Assembly: GCF_008629655.1 (NCBI RefSeq)
Contig: NZ_VWSG01000007.1
Coordinates: 1 to 64,000, forward strand
Direction: 5' to 3'
Length of the DNA: 64,000 nucleotides
Source: Paenimyroides baculatum
GTDB lineage: Bacteria > Bacteroidota > Bacteroidia > Flavobacteriales > Flavobacteriaceae
Shown here piece by piece: positions 32,104 through 41,435 of this stretch; position 1 is the stretch's first letter, and every line of letters starts with the position of its first letter. The translations under genes were made by a program, and so were the position numbers. The notes under the pieces were generated by a model. That model was not told the origin of the DNA. It was given only the letters and a program-made list of their open reading frames with translations, and searched no databases.

Positions 32104-33138
32104 ATGTGGGGATTAGATACACCTTTTTATTTCTATTTACTACTATTAATTCCAATATTAATAGCAGTTTACCTATGGAATACCGTTTGGAAAAAAAAGA
32201 AAATTGCCGAATTTGGTTCTGGTAATTATTTAAAACGTCTGGCTCCAGAAGCATCAACCACTAGCAAACCGCTTATAAAAATGGTTTTGCTGGCTGTAAC
32301 GGTTTTTGCTTTGATTATTACATTGGTAAATCCAAAATTCGGAACAAGAATAGAAACCGTAAAGCGCCAAGGTGTTGATATTGTGTTTGCAATAGATGTT
32401 TCTAAAAGTATGCTGGCAGAAGACATTGCGCCATCGCGTTTGGGAAAATCAAAACAACTGGCATCGCAAATCATCAATAATCTGGCATCTGATCGTATTG
32501 GAATTGTAGGTTATGCGGGATCGGCTTTCCCAATGTTGCCAATTACTACCGATTACAGCATGGCAAAAATGTATATTCAGGATATGCACACCGATATGGT
32601 TTCTAGTATGGGAACTGCACTGCGTGAAGCTATTGAAGTTGGAAGCAATTATTTTGATGATCCAAAAACCAGTAAAGTAATGATTTTGATTTCTGATGGA
32701 GAAGATCACGGCGAAGGAATCAGCGATGCTATTGCAATGGCGAAGGATAAAGGCATTAAGATTATTACCGTTGGAGTTGGAACACCAGATGGCGGACAAA
32801 TTCCTATCAAACAAAACGGCAGAACAATTGATTATAAGAAGGATACCGACGGATCTACCGTTGTTACCAAATTAAACGATGCTACTTTAAAGGAGATTGC
32901 AAAAAGTACTGGCGGCGTTTTTATTTACGGAAGTAAAACTGATGAGGTGTTGCAATTGGTAGATCAAACATTACAAAAAATAGAAAAAACCGATTTTGAA
33001 TCACAGCAAATTGCCGATTTTCAATCGCAGTTTCAATGGTTTGTCGGTTTGGCTTTATTGCTATTGATTATTGATAGTTTGGTGTTGGAACGCCGCACTG
33101 CATGGGCAAAGAAAATTAATTTATTTAACGAGAAATAA
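32104..33138 (+). CDS. batB: BatB, VWA-domain membrane protein
   Basis: The start is the ATG at 32104 (MWGLDTPFYF). An earlier in-frame TTG would overlap batA. The 344-residue protein has the same plan as BatA: N-terminal helices (about 8-24 and 60-75), a VWA domain with MIDAS DVSKSM (Asp98), and a C-terminal helix near residue 320. The two are paralogues. It is one base from batC, keeping the operon tightly coupled. Confidence 0.93.
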   Translation: MWGLDTPFYFYLLLLIPILIAVYLWNTVWKKKKIAEFGSGNYLKRLAPEASTTSKPLIKMVLLAVTVFALIITLVNPKFGTRIETVKRQGVDIVFAIDVSKSMLAEDIAPSRLGKSKQLASQIINNLASDRIGIVGYAGSAFPMLPITTDYSMAKMYIQDMHTDMVSSMGTALREAIEVGSNYFDDPKTSKVMILISDGEDHGEGISDAIAMAKDKGIKIITVGVGTPDGGQIPIKQNGRTIDYKKDTDGSTVVTKLNDATLKEIAKSTGGVFIYGSKTDEVLQLVDQTLQKIEKTDFESQQIADFQSQFQWFVGLALLLLIIDSLVLERRTAWAKKINLFNEK

Positions 33139-33139
33139 C

Positions 33140-33946
33140 ATGAAACACTTTTGGTATATCATATTAGTACAACTAGTTATGCTGAATGCTGTTCAGGCAC
33201 AATCATATAAATCGGAATTAGCGAACGGTAACCAGAGTTTTAGTGTGAAAAATTACACCAAAGCAGAGCAAACCTACCGCAAAGCATCGGCTAAAGAAAA
33301 ACAGAATACTGCTGCACAATACAACAAGGCAAACAGTATTTACAAAATGCAGTCTATGAACGAAGCAGTTTCGGCGTATCAAACTGCAATAAAATCAGCA
33401 AAAACAAAAGAAGAAAAACATCAGATTTTTCATAACATGGGCAATGCTTTTATGAAATTGAAAGATTACGGAAGTGCCGTTGAAGCTTACAAAAATGCGT
33501 TGCGAAACAATCCGAACGATAATAAAACGCGTTACAATTATGCGTTAGCAAAAAAAATGCAGAAAGAAAATCCTGATCAGAATAATGATAATAAAGACAA
33601 CAAGAAAAATCAGGATCAAAACAAAGACAAAAAAGATCAGGACAAAAAAGACGATCAAAACAAGGATCAGAAAGACAAGAACGATCAAAATAAAGATAAA
33701 AAAGACGATAAAGGCGATCAGGATAAAAAAGATCAACAAGATAAAGACGGACAAGGCGATAAAGATAAAAAAGACAAAGAACAGCCTAAACCAAATCCGC
33801 AGCAACAAAAACAAAATCAGTCTAAACAGCAAATGGAAAACATGTTAAAAGCGTTAGACAATCACGAACAAGGCGTTCGCGAACGTATTCAGGGTCGTGA
33901 ACAAAAAGGCAAACCGGTATCGTCACCAACACAAAAAGATTGGTAA
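33140..33946 (+). CDS. batC: BatC, TPR protein with a charged low-complexity tail
   Basis: The start is the ATG at 33140, one base after batB. The 268-residue protein has a signal peptide (1-20), TPR repeats (about 25-135), then a long segment (about 142-235) built almost only from Lys, Asp, Gln and Asn, and a short conserved end. TPR proteins of this operon are thought to hold BatA and BatB together in the periplasm. The charged tail is likely disordered. The hydrophobic frame antisense to it is an artefact of its codon bias. Confidence 0.9.
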   Translation: MKHFWYIILVQLVMLNAVQAQSYKSELANGNQSFSVKNYTKAEQTYRKASAKEKQNTAAQYNKANSIYKMQSMNEAVSAYQTAIKSAKTKEEKHQIFHNMGNAFMKLKDYGSAVEAYKNALRNNPNDNKTRYNYALAKKMQKENPDQNNDNKDNKKNQDQNKDKKDQDKKDDQNKDQKDKNDQNKDKKDDKGDQDKKDQQDKDGQGDKDKKDKEQPKPNPQQQKQNQSKQQMENMLKALDNHEQGVRERIQGREQKGKPVSSPTQKDW

Positions 33947-33950
33947 AACT

Positions 33951-35783
33951 ATGTACGCAAAACATTTCATATATATGTTTTTAGCTTTATTTACAAGCGT
34001 AGCTACTTGGGCACAGTTTCAGCTTAAAACCCAGGTTAGCAGTCAGTCTATTGGAATTAATCAGGTATTGGAAGTTCGCTTTACAATGACCGATGACGGC
34101 GACGATTTTAAACGACCTTCGTTTGAAGGATTTGAAGTTGTTGGCGGACCTATGCAATCTGTTAGCCACAGTTGGGTAAACGGAAAAACAAGTATGGAGA
34201 AAAGCTTTTCGTTTTTTGTTCAACCTAAAAAGAAAGGAAATCTGGTTATTGGATCGGCTTCGGCTACGTTTGAAGGTAAGCAGTACAAATCGCAACAAGT
34301 TACCATAAAAGTTGGCGATGCTGTTCAGGAACAACCGCGTCAGCAGCAACGTCGTCGTGATCCTTTTGCTATTTTCGACGAGATGGAAGAGGAATTGTTG
34401 CGTAGACAACGCCAACAACAACAACTTCCTAAAAACATGGGGCAAGGCATTCATTTGGTTGCAAAAGTATCAAAAACCAGTGCCTATGTTAACGAACCTG
34501 TTACCATTGAATATGGTTTATATGTAAGCGATCAGGCTGGATTTAATACTATGGCGGTGAAAAATATGCCGAAGTACCAGAACTTTTGGAATCACATGAT
34601 CGAACAAAAACAGCAAAATGTAACAAGAGCAACATTAAACGGAAAAAGCTACCGCTACCTTGCCTTGCAAAAAGCTGTTTTACTACCACAAAAAGACGGA
34701 ACTCTGAAAATTGATCCTTTAGAGCTAGAATTAGACGAACAATACTATACAGGTCGTGCGGATGTTTTTGGAATGCCCGAAATAGGAATCCGTAAAAAAG
34801 TATATTCATCGGGTACAAAAACAATTCAGATAAAACAATTACCGCTCGATAGTCAACCTGCGGGCTATACTGGCGCAGTGGGATCGTATCAGTTTAATGT
34901 TCAGGCAAACAAAACATCGGTAAAAGCAAACGAACCTTTAGAGTTGATTTTAACCGTTCAAGGAAAAGGAAATTTAGATTTATTAACCTTGCCAAAACCG
35001 GTTGCGCCAACTGCTTTGGAATTGTACGATCCTGAAAAAATCAACCGTGTAAATAAAAGTATATCGGCAGGAATGGAAGGTTCAAAAGCCGAAAAATATG
35101 TAATTGTTCCGCAGTATAAAGGTACATATACTATTGAACCGATTACTTTTTCGTATTTTGATACCGCTTCAAAAACCTATAAAACCATCACGTCGCAACC
35201 TATAACGATTGAAGTGACCGATGGTCCGGAATTGCCTACGAACGCTTCTATGAACAATAAAGCCGAAGTGGTTAGCGATAAAATGCAAATGCAGCCGCTG
35301 AATAAGAACATTGAATGGTTTAACGGGAATTTCATTACACAGAACAAATCGTTTTATGCATGGTGGTTAGCGCCTTTATTACTGTTGCCAATTGTATTTT
35401 TGGCTAAAAATGCATCCGACAAAAAAGCAGGAGATGTTAGCGGAAATAAACTTAAAGCAAGTAACAAACTAGCTAAAAAATACCTTTCGGCAGCTAAAAC
35501 GCAAATCGGAAACAAAGAAGCGTTTTACGAAGCGTTGGAACGATGCCTTCACAACTATTTAAAGGCGAAGTTAAAAATTGAAACTACCGAAATGAGTAAC
35601 GATACCATTACCGAACTGTTGCAGAACAACCAGATTAACAGTGAGGATATTTCTACATTTATATCGATAAAAACAACGTGTGAAATGGCTCGATACGCTC
35701 AAATGGATATTCAAACCATGCAGAACGATTACGATTTGGCGGTCCAGTTGATCAATTCAATCGATAAACAAATAAAAAAGTAA
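33951..35783 (+). CDS. batD: BatD, oxygen-tolerance protein
   Basis: The ATG at 33951 lies four bases after batC and gives a signal peptide ending TWAQ. The 610-residue protein has three or four immunoglobulin-like strand-rich domains (about 20-430), a membrane helix near 470-490 and a cytoplasmic helical domain. This matches the BatD family. The tract rich in Arg and Gln near residues 125-160 (RQQQRRRD, RRQRQQQQ) is unusually basic. The gene precedes batE by one base. Confidence 0.92.
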   Translation: MYAKHFIYMFLALFTSVATWAQFQLKTQVSSQSIGINQVLEVRFTMTDDGDDFKRPSFEGFEVVGGPMQSVSHSWVNGKTSMEKSFSFFVQPKKKGNLVIGSASATFEGKQYKSQQVTIKVGDAVQEQPRQQQRRRDPFAIFDEMEEELLRRQRQQQQLPKNMGQGIHLVAKVSKTSAYVNEPVTIEYGLYVSDQAGFNTMAVKNMPKYQNFWNHMIEQKQQNVTRATLNGKSYRYLALQKAVLLPQKDGTLKIDPLELELDEQYYTGRADVFGMPEIGIRKKVYSSGTKTIQIKQLPLDSQPAGYTGAVGSYQFNVQANKTSVKANEPLELILTVQGKGNLDLLTLPKPVAPTALELYDPEKINRVNKSISAGMEGSKAEKYVIVPQYKGTYTIEPITFSYFDTASKTYKTITSQPITIEVTDGPELPTNASMNNKAEVVSDKMQMQPLNKNIEWFNGNFITQNKSFYAWWLAPLLLLPIVFLAKNASDKKAGDVSGNKLKASNKLAKKYLSAAKTQIGNKEAFYEALERCLHNYLKAKLKIETTEMSNDTITELLQNNQINSEDISTFISIKTTCEMARYAQMDIQTMQNDYDLAVQLINSIDKQIKK

Positions 35784-35784
35784 T

Positions 35785-36543
35785 ATGAAACAGTTACTGA
35801 TACTTTTTTTAAGTTTTTGCTTTTCGTTGGGTTTACAAGCTCAAGAAAATAACGATGCGCTTTTTACCAAAGGAATAAACGCTTTTAACGAGAAAGATTA
35901 CGCAGCATCGACACAAGTTTTTGAAAAATTAGTTAAGACAGATTCTTTAAACGCTACGTTGCATTACAATTTAGGAACCGCTTATTTACGTTTGCAGAAT
36001 ACGAGTTTAAGTATTTATCATTTGGAAAAAGCGTTGAAATTGCAACCAGATTATGAGCCTGCACGCATCAACCTGAATTTTGCCGAAAAGCTTAAAACCA
36101 AAGTTACAAAAGGTAATTTGCCAATTCCGCAACAGCAAATGTTGTACAGCGTTTTTAATTTTCTAAAACCAAATGCGTGGGCTTACCTGGCAATTGCTAG
36201 TATGTTTTTAACGGTTATTGTTCTTGTGATTTATCGTTTAAATAGTAATGCAACTGCTAAGAAAGCGCTTTTTACGTTGAGTATTTTTACGTTGGTAATT
36301 AGTATCGGAAGTTATTTTATATCTAAAAACCAGTCCGATTATTTGTTGATGAACAATTATGTGATTGTAAAAGATAGCGATGTTTCGCTAATGAACGAGC
36401 CAAGATCAGTTGCTAAAATAACCGCGACGTTGAACGAAGGCGAAAAAGGATTTATACAGGAAGAAACCAATCAATGGATAAAAATTCAGCTGCAAAACGA
36501 TACCATTGGCTGGGTTGATAAAAAAAATGTGTTACAGTATTAA
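35785..36543 (+). CDS. batE: BatE, TPR and SH3 membrane protein
   Basis: The 252-residue product has a signal peptide (1-19), TPR repeats (about 25-105), two membrane helices (about 128-148 and 158-175) and a C-terminal SH3-like domain (about 190-250, GWVDKKNV). This arrangement is typical of BatE. It ends the operon, followed by a hairpin terminator. Confidence 0.9.
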   Translation: MKQLLILFLSFCFSLGLQAQENNDALFTKGINAFNEKDYAASTQVFEKLVKTDSLNATLHYNLGTAYLRLQNTSLSIYHLEKALKLQPDYEPARINLNFAEKLKTKVTKGNLPIPQQQMLYSVFNFLKPNAWAYLAIASMFLTVIVLVIYRLNSNATAKKALFTLSIFTLVISIGSYFISKNQSDYLLMNNYVIVKDSDVSLMNEPRSVAKITATLNEGEKGFIQEETNQWIKIQLQNDTIGWVDKKNVLQY

Positions 36544-36547
36544 ATTT

Positions 36548-36580
36548 TGGTAAGTTTCGGCTTACCATTTTTATTTAATA
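36548..36580 (+). terminator. Terminator of the Bat operon
   Basis: TGGTAAG-TTTCGG-CTTACCA forms a seven-base-pair stem, followed by a T-rich tract, right after batE. Confidence 0.6.
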
Positions 36581-36601
36581 ACTTTATAAAAACAAATTTC
36601 T

Positions 36602-37900
36602 ATGGCACAAGACAGCACCTCCGTAATTATAGAAACTATGCAATCGAGTTTTTTAAAATGGCGCGATTTTTCTCTGGATGACCGAATTTCGGTTTTAAAA
36701 GATATCAAAGAAAAGTTGCTTCAAAACAAACGCGATTATGCAGACGCAATTACAACCGACATGAACAAGCCAATAAAACTAGCAATTGCCGAGGTGGAGA
36801 AATGTGCTTACTTGTGCGATTATTACATAGAAAATGCAGCAAAGTTTTTAGAAAATCAGGAAGTAAAAACTGGTTGGAGTAAAAGTTATATTACGTTTCG
36901 TCCGTTGGGTGTATTATTGGGTGTTATGCCTTGGAATTTTCCTTTTTGGCAGGTGTTTCGTTTTGTAATTCCAAGTTTACTTACCGGAAACGTATTTGTG
37001 GTGAAACACGCAAGCAACGTACCTTTAAGTGCCAAAGCATTGGAAGATGTTTTTAATGTTGATACCATTGATTTCCCAATTTACAAAGATCTTTCTATAA
37101 AAAGCAGCGAAGTTGCCAATGTAATTGCTAATCCAATTATTAAAGCGGTTTCATTAACAGGAAGCGAAAACGCAGGAAGATCGGTTGCAGAAACGGCAGG
37201 AAAACATCTTAAAAAATGTGTATTAGAATTAGGTGGAAGCAATGCGTTTATTGTTTTGAATGATGCCGATTTAAACTACGCTGCCGAAAAAGCAGTTAGC
37301 GCACGCATGCAGAATGCCGGACAAAGCTGTATTGCATCGAAACGATTTCTGATTCAGGAGGATGTGTATGCACAGTTTATAGATTTGTTCAAACAGAAAT
37401 TAAACACTTTGATTCTAGGCGATAAATACGATGAAACGGTTACTTTCGGAGCGATGGCGCGAGAAGATTTAGCGATAGAATTAGAACATCAATTGGAAAA
37501 AAGTGTAGCAAAAGGTGCAACAATCATTGCGGGCGGTAAACATAACGGAGCATTTTTTGAACCTACTTTGGTTACAAATGTTACGGTTGATATGCCTATT
37601 TTTGCCGAGGAAACTTTTGGTCCGTTGGCTGCAATCATGCCTTTTAAAACCATTGACGAAGCGATTGAATTAAGCAACAAATCAAACTTTGGATTGGGTG
37701 CAAGTATTTTTACTAATGATCCGCAACAATTAGATACTTATTTACATTTGTTTGATGAAGGTGCTTTGTTCATTAACGAAATGATTGTATCGGATCCACA
37801 TTTGCCTTTTGGCGGTATTAAAAATTCCGGTTACGGACGAGAATTGTCACATTTTGCTTTGTATGAATTTGCGAATATTCAAACGGTTGTTGTGAAATAG
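36602..37900 (+). CDS. NAD(P)-dependent aldehyde dehydrogenase, succinate-semialdehyde dehydrogenase type
   Basis: The 432-residue product has the catalytic Cys in NAGQSCIASKRF, the general base Glu in LELGGSN, and the cofactor segment SLTGSENAGR. It is closest to the shorter succinate-semialdehyde dehydrogenase group. About 20 residues of the usual N-terminal strand (the INPATGE-type segment) are missing, and the ATG at 36602 is the first sensible start. The substrate is not certain. The neighbours give no pathway clue. Confidence 0.88.
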   Translation: MAQDSTSVIIETMQSSFLKWRDFSLDDRISVLKDIKEKLLQNKRDYADAITTDMNKPIKLAIAEVEKCAYLCDYYIENAAKFLENQEVKTGWSKSYITFRPLGVLLGVMPWNFPFWQVFRFVIPSLLTGNVFVVKHASNVPLSAKALEDVFNVDTIDFPIYKDLSIKSSEVANVIANPIIKAVSLTGSENAGRSVAETAGKHLKKCVLELGGSNAFIVLNDADLNYAAEKAVSARMQNAGQSCIASKRFLIQEDVYAQFIDLFKQKLNTLILGDKYDETVTFGAMAREDLAIELEHQLEKSVAKGATIIAGGKHNGAFFEPTLVTNVTVDMPIFAEETFGPLAAIMPFKTIDEAIELSNKSNFGLGASIFTNDPQQLDTYLHLFDEGALFINEMIVSDPHLPFGGIKNSGYGRELSHFALYEFANIQTVVVK

Positions 37901-37922
37901 ATTAAAATGAAATTTAACTAAA

Positions 37923-38324
37923 ATGAAGACAGAAGGAGAAATTTATTTTGTTATAAAAACTGAAAATCCTGATATTGATATTGACATTTTTAATCAATAT
38001 TTATCAATAAAACCTACAACATTTGATAAAATGTTTGTAAAAGGAATTATTCCAAAGTGTACAAGTTGGATATATTCGTCAGGAAAATTGATAAATGCTG
38101 ATTACTCTTTAGAGATCGAAAAATTAATTTCTAAATTAATAGATCGTCGGAAAGAATTTATCAATTTACAGAACTTTTATCCTGAATTTCAGTTTTCCAT
38201 ACAAATTGTAATTTATCTAGGAACAGATAATCCTGCATTACATTTCAACCTTAATATATTAAATTTTCTAAACAATATTAACACAGAGATTGATTGTGAT
38301 ATATACAATAGTTTAGCTAAGTAA
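37923..38324 (+). CDS. DUF4279-type protein
   Basis: A 133-residue soluble protein with no signal peptide. It resembles DUF4279, from the pattern of an N-terminal strand-rich half with two repeats and the segment KCTSWIYSSG. Relatives often appear near toxin-immunity loci, but no toxin gene is visible here. The function is unknown. It sits between the aldehyde dehydrogenase and recO, one base from the recO stop codon. Confidence 0.6.
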   Translation: MKTEGEIYFVIKTENPDIDIDIFNQYLSIKPTTFDKMFVKGIIPKCTSWIYSSGKLINADYSLEIEKLISKLIDRRKEFINLQNFYPEFQFSIQIVIYLGTDNPALHFNLNILNFLNNINTEIDCDIYNSLAK

Positions 38325-38325
38325 T

Positions 38326-39036
38326 TTAAAAAAGTTCTGACAAAATTTCTATTGACTTAACCTGTTTAAATCCTAGAATATGTATTTCATAATAAGCCAG
38401 CAACAGTTTTAAAAGTGTCCTTCGTTGAATATAGGTTAACTGTGTTTGCTTTTCGTTTACAGAAAGATCGAACAATTTTCGGAATAAAGCTGTTTCTTCA
38501 TCATTAAAACAGTTTGGAGTATAATGCATGGTAAAACTACCTTCGTGCGGATTGAAATATATCGAATTTTTATCGGAATCATCAGGATAAAAACCCAAAT
38601 ATTTAGTAAGGTTTATTAAAATCCACAAATGAAAATCGGGCGAAAAAGAATGTTCATCGAACCAAACCAAAGTGGTTTTTAAAAACAGAAACAAATCACT
38701 GTTTGGCTGTTCTTCTTTTATGCTGTGACTTAAAACTTCAGCAATAAAAATGCTGACGCTGTTTTTGTAAAATTCCAACGAAATAGTCTGATACGGATAA
38801 GACAGCTTCAGTTCGTTAATATACTCTAACGAACCTTTATTTTTATGTGTCGCATCAATAGACAACTGATTCAACGGTTGAAAATACGCGCTGTTTAATC
38901 CTTTGTTTTTTGCCGAAAAAGCATTGCGTACAAAATAGGTTTTCAAGCCGAAATGTTGCGTAAAACATTTAACAATCAGACTTTTTTCCTGATAACGCAA
39001 GGCACTTAAAACAATAGCTTCGGTTTTAATCTGCAT
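38326..39036 (-). CDS. recO: DNA repair protein RecO
   Basis: The 236-residue product has the RecO layout: an N-terminal OB fold (TEAIVLSALRYQEKSLIVKCFT) and a helical C-terminal half. The zinc-binding cysteines of some RecO proteins are not apparent. RecO loads RecA with RecR and anneals single strands. The start codon overlaps the porZ stop codon by one base (TAATG), so translation is coupled to that secretion gene. Confidence 0.92.
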   Translation of the reverse strand: MQIKTEAIVLSALRYQEKSLIVKCFTQHFGLKTYFVRNAFSAKNKGLNSAYFQPLNQLSIDATHKNKGSLEYINELKLSYPYQTISLEFYKNSVSIFIAEVLSHSIKEEQPNSDLFLFLKTTLVWFDEHSFSPDFHLWILINLTKYLGFYPDDSDKNSIYFNPHEGSFTMHYTPNCFNDEETALFRKLFDLSVNEKQTQLTYIQRRTLLKLLLAYYEIHILGFKQVKSIEILSELF

Positions 39037-41315
39037 TAACGAATAATCATCACTTTTTTAACTGCGTCTAATTCGCCGTCTGCCGATGTAATAAAGATCA
39101 TATATACACCAGATGGCACTTTCGTTCCAGAAAAAGAAAGCGTGTTCCAAGTTACCGTTCCACCTAACGATTTGGTTTCGTGAACCAGATTTCCTGCGAT
39201 ATCGGTAATTTTTACAGTAGCATCGCTAACCAATCCGCTGATTTTTACATCTCCCGAAAAACCAGGCTTCACAGGGTTTGGATACACTTTAATATTGTCT
39301 AAATCTGCTGTAGGTGTTGTTGCAAAGTTTTTAAAAGACACCATACCTTCACGTGTTACAAAATACACCTCTCCAGTAGATCCATCGATAGTTACAGCAG
39401 TAACATCGTTACTTGGCAGAGGAGAATTAGATGTTGTAAAATTATAAATAGTTTCATCTCTGTCAGAAATTAAAAACACTCCTGATTCTGCTATAGAAAC
39501 CCATTTATTGTTCGATCCATCAATCGTAATATTTAAAATTTCCTGTTCATAGAACAATTCCTGCGCCTTGCCTTCTTCTTCAATAATGATATTAGTTGCT
39601 GTTAACTGCGTGCTGGTTAAAAATTGATCTATGTTTCTAATAACTCTTAGTCCTTTTGCTGTACCAATCCACAATGCATTTTTATAATCTATTGCAATAG
39701 ATCGTACACCTACACTAGGCAAACCATTATTTGTGCCAATTTTCATTGCCTTATTGTTGCGTGTTTCGTTAAAAGCAAACAAACCACTTAAACGGCTGGC
39801 AAACCATTTGGTATTGTTTTTATCGATCACTGGCAGTAAATACGCATCACTTTCAGTATTATTGCTTTCAAGAATATTTGATATGTATTTATTAAACTGA
39901 ATGTTTGTATTTATAGAAATCAAAGCGGGATCTGCACCTGCCGTATTTGTCATCCAACCTGTTCCGTTTCTGTCAAAAGCTACTCCATAAATACGTAAGT
40001 CGGTTGGGATAATAGGTGTAAAAACATCAGTATTTGTATCGTCGTAAACAGCCAGTTCCTTTTGGTTTAGATCGAAAATTCCCAATCCGTCGTTAAAAGT
40101 ACTTAAATACGCGAAGTTGGGTTTTTGAGGATTGAAACTGATATTTACTGTTGATTGTAATCCGTTTAATTCTTGATTTGAAATATGTTGCCACGACTGC
40201 ATATTTTTGTAGGTACTAATACCATATTTTGTTAACCCATTTGGCTGATAAGGATCCATAGCAACTCCATACCCTCCAAAAGTTAACCATAAATCTTTTT
40301 TGTTTATAACTGCCGACGAGATATTGTTACTTAACGGACCGCTTGGTGAAATAACTTCGATATTTTCTTTATTTTCTAAAGGCACTTTTAAACCACCGTT
40401 TTTATTGGATGCCAAATAATAATTTCCGTTAGAAAATGTAGCATCACTTACACCACCTTTTTCATCAAATGAGTAGATAAAATCGTTGTAAACCGATAAA
40501 TCTGTAGCTCGTAAACGAGCCGCTTCTCTAGTAATTTCAATTAAAACATCGCCCGAAATACTAAATTTTAAAAAACCACCCCAAACATCACCTACATTAT
40601 CAATCTGATTTGTTGCAGAGATCGTATTTAAAGATAAATCGTCCTTAACACCGATTAATTTGTTTGAAAAAGTTGCCAATTCAATCCAATTACCAAAATC
40701 AATAACCTGCCAATTGTTATAATCGATCAAATTACTGTTGATCGATGCTTTTTTAATTCCTTCGTTTTCAACCGCAGCATACACCTGATTATTAAAAATA
40801 GCCATTGTTTTTACGTTCGCCATTTCGCCACCAACTGCTACATAAAAGGTATCGCCAAAATGATTGTCGTTTAACCGAACCGTTGTTATACCGTAACCCG
40901 TAGCCAGATAGGCAAAACCGGCATGAATAACTATTTTATTGATTTTCTTTTGATTGTCTGGAATGTTGGTTTTAGAAAAAATATCGTTTAAATGATAAAT
41001 TTTATCCGCAGCCAAGTCAATAATCGCTACTTTACCATTGTTGCTTCCTATAACTAACTTTTTATAATCTTTGGCATAACCAAGAGCATTAATTCCATTG
41101 ATTTTTAAGCCACTAACGGTATTAAAAATCTCGGTTTCTTTACTATACTCGTTATAGGCAAAAACGCTGTTATCTGTTGCAACGTATATGTTTTGATCGT
41201 CTTTTTCAATGGCTTTTGTTTCCTGATACGAATAGTAACCTTTCCACAACTGGCTTGTTTGTGCTACTGAAACAAACGATACTAAAAAGAAAAATAATTG
41301 ATAATAGAATTTCAT
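39036..41315 (-). CDS. porZ: PorZ-like beta-propeller protein of the type IX secretion system
   Basis: The 759-residue product has a signal peptide (1-18), two seven-bladed-type propeller regions made of repeats such as GYGI and the two-component-regulator motif ALWIGT, then a C-terminal T9SS sorting domain (about 670-759: VYPNPVKPG through VMIIR). PorZ sits on the cell surface and helps transfer T9SS cargo to A-LPS or its equivalent. The length and order match known PorZ. It is followed by recO in a coupled pair, an arrangement seen in related genomes. Confidence 0.85.
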   Translation of the reverse strand: MKFYYQLFFFLVSFVSVAQTSQLWKGYYSYQETKAIEKDDQNIYVATDNSVFAYNEYSKETEIFNTVSGLKINGINALGYAKDYKKLVIGSNNGKVAIIDLAADKIYHLNDIFSKTNIPDNQKKINKIVIHAGFAYLATGYGITTVRLNDNHFGDTFYVAVGGEMANVKTMAIFNNQVYAAVENEGIKKASINSNLIDYNNWQVIDFGNWIELATFSNKLIGVKDDLSLNTISATNQIDNVGDVWGGFLKFSISGDVLIEITREAARLRATDLSVYNDFIYSFDEKGGVSDATFSNGNYYLASNKNGGLKVPLENKENIEVISPSGPLSNNISSAVINKKDLWLTFGGYGVAMDPYQPNGLTKYGISTYKNMQSWQHISNQELNGLQSTVNISFNPQKPNFAYLSTFNDGLGIFDLNQKELAVYDDTNTDVFTPIIPTDLRIYGVAFDRNGTGWMTNTAGADPALISINTNIQFNKYISNILESNNTESDAYLLPVIDKNNTKWFASRLSGLFAFNETRNNKAMKIGTNNGLPSVGVRSIAIDYKNALWIGTAKGLRVIRNIDQFLTSTQLTATNIIIEEEGKAQELFYEQEILNITIDGSNNKWVSIAESGVFLISDRDETIYNFTTSNSPLPSNDVTAVTIDGSTGEVYFVTREGMVSFKNFATTPTADLDNIKVYPNPVKPGFSGDVKISGLVSDATVKITDIAGNLVHETKSLGGTVTWNTLSFSGTKVPSGVYMIFITSADGELDAVKKVMIIR

Positions 41316-41391
41316 ACGGACTTGATTTCAAAGATTGAAACGTTTTTTTTATAAAAATAGTATAAATTGAGATATGTAACGCTATGAAATT

Positions 41392-41424
41392 AAAAAAGTC
41401 ATTTCTAAAGAAATGACTTTTTAT
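41392..41424 (-). terminator. Terminator of the PLP-enzyme gene
   Basis: The arms AAAAAGTCATTTC/GAAATGACTTTTT pair over 13 bases, with a T-run on the minus strand, 12 bases after the stop codon. Confidence 0.85.
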
Positions 41425-41435
41425 TCTGTTTGTTT

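Noticed and set aside
33545..33832. Hydrophobic frame on the minus strand in batC
   Set aside because: It is the antisense of the Lys/Asp-rich tail and arises from codon bias. It lacks a ribosome binding site and lies wholly inside batC.
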